Below are positions 17,099-24,929 of a DNA stretch of 37,613 bases, piece by piece. Source of the DNA: DATCZB01 sp035513215 (GTDB lineage: Bacteria; Pseudomonadota; Gammaproteobacteria; Steroidobacterales; Rariloculaceae); NCBI GenBank assembly GCA_035513215.1, contig DATKCK010000113.1:1-37613 (forward strand), given 5' to 3'. The position numbers and the translations under genes are program-made. Every line of letters begins with the position of its first letter. Position 1 is the first letter of the stretch. The notes under the pieces were generated by a model. That model saw only the letters and a list, made by a program, of their open reading frames with translations. It was not told the origin of the DNA and ran no database searches.

Positions 17099-17974
17099 GT
17101 GCGTAGATCCCTCTCCAGTGACCCGCGCGTAGCTGCCGTCGATGCCAGGCCGTTGTCCGAGCGAATCGGTGAAGCAGCGCTCGTTGTCGCGCATCCGGAT
17201 GACGAGATACTCTGGTTCAGCTCAATCTTCGCGGCCGTGAAGGGGATCTTCGTCTGTTACCTGGACGTGCCCGGCCAGAGCACATGGACGGCCGGCCGCC
17301 GGGCCGTCGCGGCCGCTTATCCCATGGACAACGTGGTGTTTCTCGGATTGACGGAATCGGTCGCGATTTACGGCGCCGACTGGAACAATCCCAGTGTAGT
17401 CGACGAGGGACTCGACGTCAGCCCGCGTACCGGAACTCTAGAGGGGTTCGATGCCGGCCTGTACAGGGAAAACTACCATCGCTTGCACGCGTTGCTGGAG
17501 AATCACCTGATCGGCTACTCGACCGTAATCACGCACAATCCCTGGGGCGAGTACGGTCACGAGGAACACGTGCAGGTTTACAGGGCCGTTTCGAGCTTGT
17601 CGCGAACGATGTCTTTCGACGTCTGGTACTCGAATTACTGTAGTAACCGGTCGTATCGACTGATGCTCGAGTCATTGAGCGGGTTCCGGTCCAACGCCGA
17701 GGCTTTCGCGACGCAGCCGGCGGCTGCCGAACCTATCGAGTCCCTGTATCGCCGCAACGACTGCTGGACCTGGTCCTTCGATGACTATCGGTACTTCCCG
17801 CAGGAGTACTTCATTCCCGACAGGCCCGCCGACGCGAAAGCAGATCTGGGATCGACGCTGCCTCTCAATTTCATCAAGGTGGAGGACCGTGCGCCGCCAC
17901 CCTGGTCCGTGACGTGGAGAAGACGCCTGCGGCGGGCCAAGCGGCGTCTCAAATCGTGGAGCCATTCGGAATGA
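17099..17974 (+). CDS. PIG-L family deacetylase (LmbE-like)
   Basis: The product is 291 residues from a GTG start. The zinc-binding signature VVAHPDDEILW lies at about residues 29-39, and the third ligand is in EYGHEEHVQVYRAV. Family members remove N-acetyl groups from GlcNAc-type sugars on lipids, nucleotides or mycothiol precursors. Here the likely substrate is an N-acetylated sugar of the repeat unit. No signal peptide is present, so it is cytoplasmic. Its stop overlaps the next start as ATGA, tying its expression to the aminopeptidase-like gene. Its C-terminus is rich in Arg/Lys (RRRLRRAKRRLKS), which may favour membrane association. Confidence 0.88.
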   Translation: MRRSLSSDPRVAAVDARPLSERIGEAALVVAHPDDEILWFSSIFAAVKGIFVCYLDVPGQSTWTAGRRAVAAAYPMDNVVFLGLTESVAIYGADWNNPSVVDEGLDVSPRTGTLEGFDAGLYRENYHRLHALLENHLIGYSTVITHNPWGEYGHEEHVQVYRAVSSLSRTMSFDVWYSNYCSNRSYRLMLESLSGFRSNAEAFATQPAAAEPIESLYRRNDCWTWSFDDYRYFPQEYFIPDRPADAKADLGSTLPLNFIKVEDRAPPPWSVTWRRRLRRAKRRLKSWSHSE

Positions 17975-19275
17975 CGACGTCACCCGGCGCCGCCATGTAC
18001 TCGCTGATCGAGAAGCTCTATCCGATCTGCCGCAGCATCACCGGCGCGGGGCTCAGCGAGACGCTGGATATCATCGGTGACGAGATCGCGCTTCAGCGAT
18101 CCGCCGTGCCGACCGGAACCAGGGTCCTCGACTGGACGGTACCGAAGCAGTGGGACATCCGGGATGCCTGGATCAAGGATCGCAACGGCCGGCGCGTCGT
18201 CGACTTCCAGACCTCGAATCTTCACGTCGTGAGCTACAGCGTACCCGTGCGCACGCGCGTATCCCGTGTCGAGCTCGACCGGCATCTCTTCAGCCTGCCC
18301 GACCACCCGGACTGGATTCCGTATCGAACCTCGTACTACAACGAGACCTGGGGCTTCTGCCTGAGCCACCGGGCGCGGCAAGCGATGACGGATGACAGCT
18401 ACGAAGTCTGCATCGACTCGTCATTGACCGACGGCGTTCTCGAGTATGCCGAGCACGTCGTTCCGGGAGACTCGGAAGAGGAGGTGCTGATCTCCTGCCA
18501 CATCTGTCATCCGTCGCTCTGCAACGACAATCTTTCCGGAATCAGCCTCGCCGTGCAGCTCGCCCGGCACCTGGCAGCCGCGCCGAGGCGCCGCTGGAGC
18601 TACCGGTTCCTGTTCATCCCCGGGACGATCGGCTCGATCACCTGGCTCGCGCGCAACAGGGAAGCGACAGGACGGATTCGCAACGGCCTCGTGCTGACGT
18701 GTGTCGGCGACCCGGGAGGATTCACCTACAAGCGCAGCAGACGCGGCAACGCCGAGATCGACCGGGCCTTTGAGCATGTCCTTGCTCATCTCGATGCGAC
18801 GTCTGCGATTCAGGATTTTTTCCCGTACGGCTACGACGAGCGGCAGTTCTGCTCGCCGGGATTCAATCTTCCAGTAGGATGCGTCATGCGAAGCCCGCAT
18901 GGCGAGTTTCCCGAATACCACACATCCGCGGACGATCTCGGCTTCGTCAGGCCCGAAAGCCTGCAGGAGTCTCTGAATGTCTGCATCGACGTCTTCGAGG
19001 TGCTCGAGCACAACGCCATCTACACTAATCGGGAGCCTTTCGGCGAACCACAGCTCGGCCGCCGGGGGCTCTATGACGTCATTGGAGGCGATAGTCGGTC
19101 CGCCGAGCGGCAGCTCGATATGCTCTGGGTGCTGAATCTGTGTGACGGAGAGCATACCTTGCTCGACATCGCGACACGGGCGGGGATTCCTTTCGCCCGT
19201 GTTCTCGGTATCGCTCGAGTTCTGGCGGCCAAGGATCTTCTGAAGGAAGCCGGAACGGATTGCGTAAGTTCATGA
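17971..19275 (+). CDS. DUF4910/aminopeptidase-like zinc protein with C-terminal winged helix
   Basis: The product is 434 residues. The ATG at 17971 overlaps the deacetylase stop (ATGA), so the longer in-frame start at 17914 is rejected. It opens with MYSLIEKLYPICRSITG, a hallmark of this family. The M28-like metal region is ISCHICHPSLCNDNLSGISLA at about residues 171-191, with further candidate ligands in GDPGGF, YDERQFCSPG and EYHTSADDLGF. The last about 70 residues look like a winged helix (DMLWVLNLCDGEHTLLDIATRAG). Family members sit in polysaccharide and sugar-modification loci, frequently beside PIG-L deacetylases. Their substrate is not established, and peptidase or amidohydrolase action on an N-acyl sugar is plausible. 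It is coupled by another ATGA to the sulfotransferase. Confidence 0.83.
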   Translation: MTTSPGAAMYSLIEKLYPICRSITGAGLSETLDIIGDEIALQRSAVPTGTRVLDWTVPKQWDIRDAWIKDRNGRRVVDFQTSNLHVVSYSVPVRTRVSRVELDRHLFSLPDHPDWIPYRTSYYNETWGFCLSHRARQAMTDDSYEVCIDSSLTDGVLEYAEHVVPGDSEEEVLISCHICHPSLCNDNLSGISLAVQLARHLAAAPRRRWSYRFLFIPGTIGSITWLARNREATGRIRNGLVLTCVGDPGGFTYKRSRRGNAEIDRAFEHVLAHLDATSAIQDFFPYGYDERQFCSPGFNLPVGCVMRSPHGEFPEYHTSADDLGFVRPESLQESLNVCIDVFEVLEHNAIYTNREPFGEPQLGRRGLYDVIGGDSRSAERQLDMLWVLNLCDGEHTLLDIATRAGIPFARVLGIARVLAAKDLLKEAGTDCVSS

Positions 19276-20135
19276 AAACACTGATAAACTTTGCTCGATC
19301 CCGCGCCCGCGCACTGCTGCCGAAATCCTACCGCGCGAAGCGTCAGGCGGCGCGGCGTCTCAAGGCGTTCCGCGAGATGCTGCGGCCCGACGACACCTTT
19401 CTTGTCGGACATCCGAAATCCGGCAATACCTGGCTGGCATACATGCTGGCTATCGCGGCTGGAAAAGCTCCCGCCGATGGAATCACTCTCGCAAACATCG
19501 GCACGCACATTCCGACGATTCATGCACAGGATTTCAGGATCTCCGAGTTTGCCGACCTTGCCGCACCGAGAGCGTTCCGCAACGAAGGCCCGGTCTTTCC
19601 GAACGAGTATCCCCGCACGATCTACCTGATGCGCGACCCTCGCGCGGCATGGGTGTCGTACTACCACCATTGCGTGCACGACACGGAGGAATCGGACTGG
19701 TCGCTCGATGACTTCGTCGACGAGATGATCGAGCACGGATGCATCCGCAGGCTCGAGCCCCACCTCATCCGCTGGGACATTCAGGTCGCCGACTGGATGA
19801 ATCGCACCGCGAGCCAGCCGGTGCACTTCGTCAAATACGAAGAGCTGATAGCGGACCGAGCCACCGTACTTCGGCGCGTGCTCGAGTTCATCGGTGTCGA
19901 TGCAGACCCGGAGCTGCTGGCGCTCGTCGACGAACGCGGCGCCTTCAAATCCATGCGCCGGCAGGAGGAGACTCACGGCGCCGAATCGTATCCCGGCGAG
20001 AAGGGTGCACGTGGATACTTCGTCCGCAAGGGGCGCGTCGACGGCTGGCGCGACGAGCTTACGCCAAGATCGGCCGAACGAATTCGCCACGCTCTGGGCG
20101 GCGTGATGGCACGGGCCGGATATGTCGCCGATTGA
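19272..20135 (+). CDS. PAPS-dependent sulfotransferase
   Basis: The product is 287 residues. The ATG at 19272 overlaps the upstream stop (ATGA), preferred to a TTG at 19260. All cosubstrate motifs are visible: the 5'-phosphosulfate loop GHPKSGNTW at residues 46-54, the 3'-phosphate site YLMRDPRAAWVSYY near 121-134, and RKGRVDGWRDEL near 258-269, the RKGxxGDWK motif. A basic N-terminal stretch may contact the membrane. It moves sulfate from PAPS to a hydroxyl or amine, most likely on a sugar of the glycan, so the polymer is probably sulfated. PAPS would come from the ATP sulfurylase and APS kinase at 32479-34344. Confidence 0.9.
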   Translation: MKTLINFARSRARALLPKSYRAKRQAARRLKAFREMLRPDDTFLVGHPKSGNTWLAYMLAIAAGKAPADGITLANIGTHIPTIHAQDFRISEFADLAAPRAFRNEGPVFPNEYPRTIYLMRDPRAAWVSYYHHCVHDTEESDWSLDDFVDEMIEHGCIRRLEPHLIRWDIQVADWMNRTASQPVHFVKYEELIADRATVLRRVLEFIGVDADPELLALVDERGAFKSMRRQEETHGAESYPGEKGARGYFVRKGRVDGWRDELTPRSAERIRHALGGVMARAGYVAD

Positions 20136-21144
20136 GACGAACATGCAAAAGGCGCCCCTGGCTCCAGCAGCACATTTCTGGAAGAACAAGTCCGTATTCG
20201 TCACAGGGGCCACCGGCTTCCTGGGCGGCTGGCTGATTCGTGAGCTACTGGAGCGCGACGCTCGGGTCATCGCGCTCGTCCGGCGCGAGCGCCCGGACTC
20301 GCAGTTCCAGCTGGAGCGGCAACACCAGAGGGTCACAATCGTCGAGGGAACCGTCTGGGATCGCGGTCTGCTCGAATCCTGTATCGAAGACCATCAGATC
20401 GACATCATCTTCCATACGACAATGACGGGCGGCGACGTGACGGGAACGTTGGGAGCGCCGGCCGATTGCTTCCGGTCGACGGCCGAGAGCACTCTCTGGA
20501 TGCTCGAAGCGCTGCGCACGACCTACAGCGATACGACACTGATCGTTTCGTCTTCGGACAAAGCCTACGGTCGCCAGAAAATTCCATACCGGGAGGAGCA
20601 GCCGCTGGCCCCGCGGCATCCCCAGGAAGTCGCCAAGGCTGCGCAGGACCTTTTGGCGCAAAGCTTCGGAAAAGTGTACGGGGTCAAGACCGCCGTCACC
20701 CGATGCGCAAACTACTACGGCCCGTTCGATTTCAATTTCTCACGGATAGTGCCTTACGTGGCGCGCTGCGCGGCCGAGAAGTCCGCTCCCGTCCTGCGAT
20801 CGAACGGCCAGTTCATCCGCGATTTCATTCATGTGCAGGAATCCGCCTGGGCGCATCTCGATCTCGCAGAACGCGTTGCGAAAGACGAAAGCGTTCGAGG
20901 CGAGGCTTTCAACTACTCTTATGGCGAAGGCCGCACGGTGCTTCAGATCGTCAACGAGATCCTCGACATAGCGGGCGTACGGCTGACTCCCGAAATTCAG
21001 GATACTGCGACTCATGAGATCCCGGACATGCTGCTGTCGAGTGAGAAGGCGCGCTCGATGCTCGGGTGGAGCCCGCGCATGACCTTCCAGGACAGCCTCG
21101 AGACCACCGTCCACTGGTATCTGGACCGTTTCGGCCGGGCCTGA
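20122..21144 (+). CDS. Nucleotide-sugar dehydratase/epimerase homologue (CDP-glucose 4,6-dehydratase-like) lacking the catalytic Tyr
   Basis: The product is 340 residues from ATG 20122; ATG 20143, just after the sulfotransferase stop, is an alternative. The Rossmann motif is TGATGFLGGWLIREL, as in RfbG-type CDP-glucose 4,6-dehydratases. SSDKAYGRQ, TRCANYYGPFDFNFSRIVP and the end motif LLSSEKARSMLGWSP also fit. At the active site the expected HPYxxSK appears as HPQEVAK: Gln168 replaces the catalytic Tyr, while Lys172 is kept. FHTTMTGGD replaces the usual FHLAA. It may therefore be a divergent or inactive paralogue, or act on a different chemistry. It is last in the plus-strand operon and converges on the SAF-domain oxidoreductase. 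Confidence 0.82.
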   Translation: MSPIETNMQKAPLAPAAHFWKNKSVFVTGATGFLGGWLIRELLERDARVIALVRRERPDSQFQLERQHQRVTIVEGTVWDRGLLESCIEDHQIDIIFHTTMTGGDVTGTLGAPADCFRSTAESTLWMLEALRTTYSDTTLIVSSSDKAYGRQKIPYREEQPLAPRHPQEVAKAAQDLLAQSFGKVYGVKTAVTRCANYYGPFDFNFSRIVPYVARCAAEKSAPVLRSNGQFIRDFIHVQESAWAHLDLAERVAKDESVRGEAFNYSYGEGRTVLQIVNEILDIAGVRLTPEIQDTATHEIPDMLLSSEKARSMLGWSPRMTFQDSLETTVHWYLDRFGRA

Positions 21145-21225
21145 GCCGCCACCCGACCCGCGCCCGTACGGAGATCTTGTTATCAGCGAGGGCGAGCGAG
21201 GCGCAAAAGCAACCCATACGGCAAT

Positions 21226-22521
21226 CTAGCGGCTGATTGCAAAGCGCTCGTCCTGCTCACTTCTAAGCCTGTCGCAAACCCGGTCCTGCGGCACGATCAC
21301 ATCGTCGTAGGTTAGAACGCGATCTCGCTCGACGGCTCTCGCGAGCTTGCAGCCCTCCGCAAGCCCCATCGGAAGCAGGTTCTCCTTCCGGCTAATCTCG
21401 TACTTTTCGGCGACGCCGTACGTCTTGTAGCCGCCCAGGCAATCGATCTCGTCGCCCACGGTCAGATCGACCTTGGCGGTGGCAACCACGTCCACGCGAG
21501 GGCCGTCGAGCGCAACGATGACCGGGTCGCTGAACAGCACGGCCCGGGCGATCGATGCCGGAACCTCGAAATGGCACAGGTGATAAGGAGTATAGAAAGC
21601 GTACAAAGGCCCCTCACCGCGCTTGTAGAGATCGAGGTAGTGCCTTTGCTTCGGATCATCGTGAGCAGCCAGAACGAAGACGCCGCCGGGTGGTCTGGTC
21701 TTAACGACGTAGTCGACCACGCCGCCGATCTCGACGAGCTCCTCCACGTCATAGAACGTTGTCAGCTCGTCGACATGGCCTTCGAAGTCCCTGCCCTTCA
21801 TTCCGCGTTGCGTGACGGTCATGCCCGTCGCGTTCGCGACGATTGCCTGCTCGAACGAAATCTTGGTGCCGTCCGCAAAGCTCGTGACCATGTGGACGTT
21901 CTGCCCCCATCTCTCGGCGAATCCGCGCTGTGTCGTCGGATTTCGGTGCACGTCGTGAAGCCCTTTGATGTTCCCGCATACGAGCGGCGTCAGACCCATG
22001 CCCTTGACGAACCGGAACAGATTCAACTGGACGCCCGGCTGATCGCCGTCACAACCCGTGAATATGACGCCCTGACGGCGGGCGTACTGCTGGAGAATCG
22101 GACCGACGGTGCCATCGAGCTCCGCGTTCATCGAGATCAGATGCTTGCCGCTCTCGATCGCCTTCAACGCCACTCGAGCGCCGAACTCGACGGCGCCCGT
22201 TGCGTCGACCAGCGCATCGAGGTTGCCGGCGCCACAGAGCAGATCCGGATCCTCGCAAACGACCGCCCGTCCCCGCTCGATCGCGCTCTCGAGGTCGGAC
22301 GGACGCGTCACGGTTCGAACGTCCTTCACGTCGGCATCGGCAAATGCCCGCTGCGCGTTGCTCAGGGTCCGGTTCGAGATTGCGCAAAGGGACATTCCCG
22401 GCACCGAGTTCACGATCTGGTTCGCGAGCCCGCGCCCCATGAAGCCCGCGCCGATCAATCCGACCCGTATCGGCCTGCCCTCGGCTTCGCGTGCCTTAAG
22501 GGCGCTATCGACGATGATCAC
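21226..22521 (-). CDS. NAD(P)-dependent oxidoreductase with C-terminal SAF domain (homoserine-dehydrogenase-like)
   Basis: The product is 431 residues from GTG 22521, which overlaps the upstream epimerase stop by four bases (GTGA). The N-terminal Rossmann motif is VGLIGAGFMGRGLANQIV at residues 20-37. DATGAVEFGARVALKAIESGKHLISMN resembles homoserine dehydrogenase-like NAD domains. The C-terminal part, LLPMGLAEGCKLARAVERDRVLTYDDV, is a SAF domain of the kind found in NeuB and UxaA proteins. Family members are common in O-antigen and capsule loci, where their reaction is poorly defined. It may oxidise or reduce a sugar-derived intermediate. It is last in the Ugd-RfbF-SDR-RmlC minus-strand unit. 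Confidence 0.8.
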   Translation of the reverse strand: MIIVDSALKAREAEGRPIRVGLIGAGFMGRGLANQIVNSVPGMSLCAISNRTLSNAQRAFADADVKDVRTVTRPSDLESAIERGRAVVCEDPDLLCGAGNLDALVDATGAVEFGARVALKAIESGKHLISMNAELDGTVGPILQQYARRQGVIFTGCDGDQPGVQLNLFRFVKGMGLTPLVCGNIKGLHDVHRNPTTQRGFAERWGQNVHMVTSFADGTKISFEQAIVANATGMTVTQRGMKGRDFEGHVDELTTFYDVEELVEIGGVVDYVVKTRPPGGVFVLAAHDDPKQRHYLDLYKRGEGPLYAFYTPYHLCHFEVPASIARAVLFSDPVIVALDGPRVDVVATAKVDLTVGDEIDCLGGYKTYGVAEKYEISRKENLLPMGLAEGCKLARAVERDRVLTYDDVIVPQDRVCDRLRSEQDERFAISR

Positions 22522-23063
22522 TCTCGGTGCTCTCGCGCATCGAACGGGGGCCAGCTCGCGTCCTTGTCGCTGATGACGGCCACTTCGAGCGGCCACTCGA
22601 TCCCGAACGCCGGATCGTCGTAGCGGATGCCGCGTTCGAAGCCCGGCGCATAGAATTCGCTGACCTGATAGGTAAATACGGCGTTGTCGGTCAGCGTCAT
22701 ATAGCCGTGCGCAAACATCCTCGGCAAATAGAGTGACCTGTGATTCTCGGCGCTCAACTCGACTCCGAAATGCCGGAGGTAAGTCGAGGAATCGGGGCGC
22801 AGGTCGATGATGACATCGTAAATCGCGCCTGCCGTGCATCTTACGAACTTGGTTTCTGCGGCGGGCGGCACCTGATAGTGCATGCCCCGCAGCGTGCCCT
22901 TCTTATGATTCATGCTGATGTTGCACTGGGCCACGACCGGATTCAGCCCGCGAGACTCGAACTCGCGCGAGGAGAAGCTGCGCGCGAAGAAGCCCCGGGA
23001 GTCTTCCACGGGCTCGAGCTCGACTATCCAGGCATCGTTCAGCGGCGTTGCGACGAATCTCAC
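22518..23063 (-). CDS. dTDP-4-dehydrorhamnose 3,5-epimerase-like protein (RmlC family)
   Basis: The product is 181 residues from GTG 23063, the usual length of RmlC; the frame is open upstream only across the neighbouring gene. Cupin hallmarks are SRGFFARSFSSREF, QCNISMNHKKGTLRGMHYQ (catalytic His in RGMHYQ), FVRCTAGAIYDVIIDLR, YLPRMFAHGYMTL and the end motif RYDDPAFGIEWP. It epimerises C3 and/or C5 of a 4-keto-6-deoxy nucleotide sugar. The neighbouring RfbF implies that the substrate could be CDP-linked rather than dTDP-linked (inference). It starts 5 nt after the SDR stop and overlaps the oxidoreductase start (GTGA). Confidence 0.9.
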   Translation of the reverse strand: MRFVATPLNDAWIVELEPVEDSRGFFARSFSSREFESRGLNPVVAQCNISMNHKKGTLRGMHYQVPPAAETKFVRCTAGAIYDVIIDLRPDSSTYLRHFGVELSAENHRSLYLPRMFAHGYMTLTDNAVFTYQVSEFYAPGFERGIRYDDPAFGIEWPLEVAVISDKDASWPPFDAREHRE

Positions 23064-23068
23064 GGCGT

Positions 23069-24109
23069 TCAGGCCGCCCCGGACTCCGGCTCCCGCCAGA
23101 AGAAATCCGAATCGATCTGGCCGGTATCCAGCAGATGCGTGATCTGCTTGATCCGCGTGTGCGGCGCCGATTCGAAGAGCTCCGTCGTCAGTTGGATCTG
23201 CTCGAACACGGACAGCAGCTGCTCCGCCCCGCGCTTGACGTTCCATTCGCAGCGGAAGCCGGGCAGCTTCCCGGCGATCTTGTCGAAGCTCACCTTGTAG
23301 TCGCGCTTGTCCCCGGCCCGGTCGCCGATCGTGACCTCGCAGCCGGGAAACGTCTGGCCGACGATTTCCGCGACCTGCCTGACCTGGTAGTTCTCGTTGC
23401 TGTCGCCGACGTTGAACGTCTCGTTGTGAACGACGGCCTCGTCGGCCTCGAGGGCGCATCTGGCCGCCTTGCAGATGTCGAGAATGTGCACGAGCGGCCG
23501 CCAGGGCGTGCCGTCGCTCGTCATCTTGATTTCCTTCGTGCACCAGGCGAAGCCCGCCAGGTTGTTGACGACGAGATCGAATCTCTGGCGGGGCGACGCG
23601 CCGTAGGCCGTTGCGTTGCGCAGAAAGGTCGGCACGAAGCTCGGGCTTGCCATCTTTCCGAGATCCTCCTCGACCTTGACCTTGCATTGCGCGTACGCAG
23701 TCTGCGGGTTGAGGCTTCCGCTCTCGTCGATGACGTCGTCGGATGCCCCGTAGACGCTGCACGACGAGAAATAGATGAACCGCCTGACGCCGCATTGCTC
23801 GGCAACGCGGGCCAGGTGAACCGAGCCTTTGTGATTGATATCAAAGGTAATATTCGGAGCGAGCTGACCGAGAGGGTCGTTCGACAGCTCCGCCAGATGG
23901 ATCACGGCATCGCATCCTTGCATGTCTTCCTCGGTCACCTGACGAATATCCTTCGACAGCGTCTCGGGAATATAGTGACTGCCGTTGTACAGCCACCCGT
24001 TCCGATAGAACCCCGTATCGCAGCCCAATACCTGGTGGCCGTGCCGGCGCAGGTGTTCGGCCAGCATGATTCCAATGTAGCCGTCGGTTCCAGTGACGAA
24101 TGCCTTCAC
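23069..24109 (-). CDS. NAD-dependent epimerase/dehydratase (extended SDR)
   Basis: The product is 346 residues. The start motif is MKAFVTGTDGYIGIMLAEHL, with the NAD loop TGTDGYIG, HLAELSNDP, the Ser site YFSSCSVYG, and the catalytic YAQCK in NPQTAYAQCKVKVEEDL. The segment TFLRNATAYGASPRQRFDLVVNNL is typical of a large group of sugar epimerases and dehydratases in polysaccharide loci. The approximately 40-residue C-terminal extension (TRIKQITHLLDTGQIDSDFF) belongs to the same group. It probably reduces or epimerises a 4-keto nucleotide sugar. It sits 16 nt after the RfbF stop and 5 nt before the RmlC-like gene, as an enzyme of that pathway. Confidence 0.88.
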   Translation of the reverse strand: MKAFVTGTDGYIGIMLAEHLRRHGHQVLGCDTGFYRNGWLYNGSHYIPETLSKDIRQVTEEDMQGCDAVIHLAELSNDPLGQLAPNITFDINHKGSVHLARVAEQCGVRRFIYFSSCSVYGASDDVIDESGSLNPQTAYAQCKVKVEEDLGKMASPSFVPTFLRNATAYGASPRQRFDLVVNNLAGFAWCTKEIKMTSDGTPWRPLVHILDICKAARCALEADEAVVHNETFNVGDSNENYQVRQVAEIVGQTFPGCEVTIGDRAGDKRDYKVSFDKIAGKLPGFRCEWNVKRGAEQLLSVFEQIQLTTELFESAPHTRIKQITHLLDTGQIDSDFFWREPESGAA

Positions 24110-24125
24110 GATTGCCGTTTCCCTC

Positions 24126-24902
24126 TCAGTCCCAGACCTTCCAGGGCGCCGCCCCGGAGTCCCATAGCTCCTGCAAGTAATTCATGTCGCGCAGCGTATC
24201 CATCGGCTGCCAGAAGCCTTCGTGCTTGTAGGCGGACAGCTGGCCTCTATTAGCGATTCTTTCCAGGGGTTCGCGCTCCCAGCTCGTCTGGTCGCCCTCG
24301 ATCTCATCGATCGCCGGGGGCTCGACGACGAAGAAGCCTCCGTTGATCCACGACCCGTCCCCGTCGGGCTTCTCCCGGAACGCTTCGACGCGGGACTGCT
24401 CCTTCCTCAGCGAGAGTCCGCCGAATCGGCCGGGTGGCTTTACTGCCGTCAGAGTAACCAGAGAGTTCTCGGATCTGTGAAACTCGATCAGGCGCGTGAT
24501 ATCGACGTTGGAGACGCCATCGCCATAAGTGAAGCAAAACGACTCGTCTCCGATATAGTCCCGCACGCGCCTGAGGCGCCCCCCGGTCATCGTCGCGTTG
24601 CCCGTGTCGATCAGCGTCACGCGCCACGGCTCGGACGCCCTGTGATGGACCTCCGTCACGTCGTTTTTCATGTCGAAGGTAATGTCGGATACATGCAGCG
24701 CGTACTCGGCGAAGTACTGCTTGATCATGAACCCCTTGTAGCCGCAGCAGATTATGAACTCGTCGAGGCCATGCGCGAGATAGCATCTCATGATGTGCCA
24801 GAGAATCGGCTTGCCGCCGATCTCGACCATCGGCTTCGGCCTGATCGCCGTTTCCTCGGATAGCCGCGTGCCGAATCCGCCTGCCAGAATGACGACCTTC
24901 AT
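24126..24902 (-). CDS. rfbF: Glucose-1-phosphate cytidylyltransferase
   Basis: The product is 258 residues, the usual family length. The nucleotidyltransferase opening is VVILAGGFGTRLSEET, followed by RPKPMVEIGGKPILWHIM, the family-specific IICCGYKGFMIKQYF, FCFTYGDGVSNVDI with the metal-binding Asp, and INGGFFVVEP. The C-terminal YKHEGFWQPMDTLRDMNYL is diagnostic of RfbF. It makes CDP-glucose from CTP and glucose 1-phosphate, the entry to CDP-6-deoxy and CDP-dideoxy sugars. The expected partner, a CDP-glucose 4,6-dehydratase, would be the protein at 20122-21144, but that copy lacks the catalytic Tyr. The gene lies 27 nt after ugd in the same direction. Confidence 0.95.
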   Translation of the reverse strand: MKVVILAGGFGTRLSEETAIRPKPMVEIGGKPILWHIMRCYLAHGLDEFIICCGYKGFMIKQYFAEYALHVSDITFDMKNDVTEVHHRASEPWRVTLIDTGNATMTGGRLRRVRDYIGDESFCFTYGDGVSNVDITRLIEFHRSENSLVTLTAVKPPGRFGGLSLRKEQSRVEAFREKPDGDGSWINGGFFVVEPPAIDEIEGDQTSWEREPLERIANRGQLSAYKHEGFWQPMDTLRDMNYLQELWDSGAAPWKVWD

Positions 24903-24929
24903 CTTCGATCCCTGGTGATGTCTGCCGGA

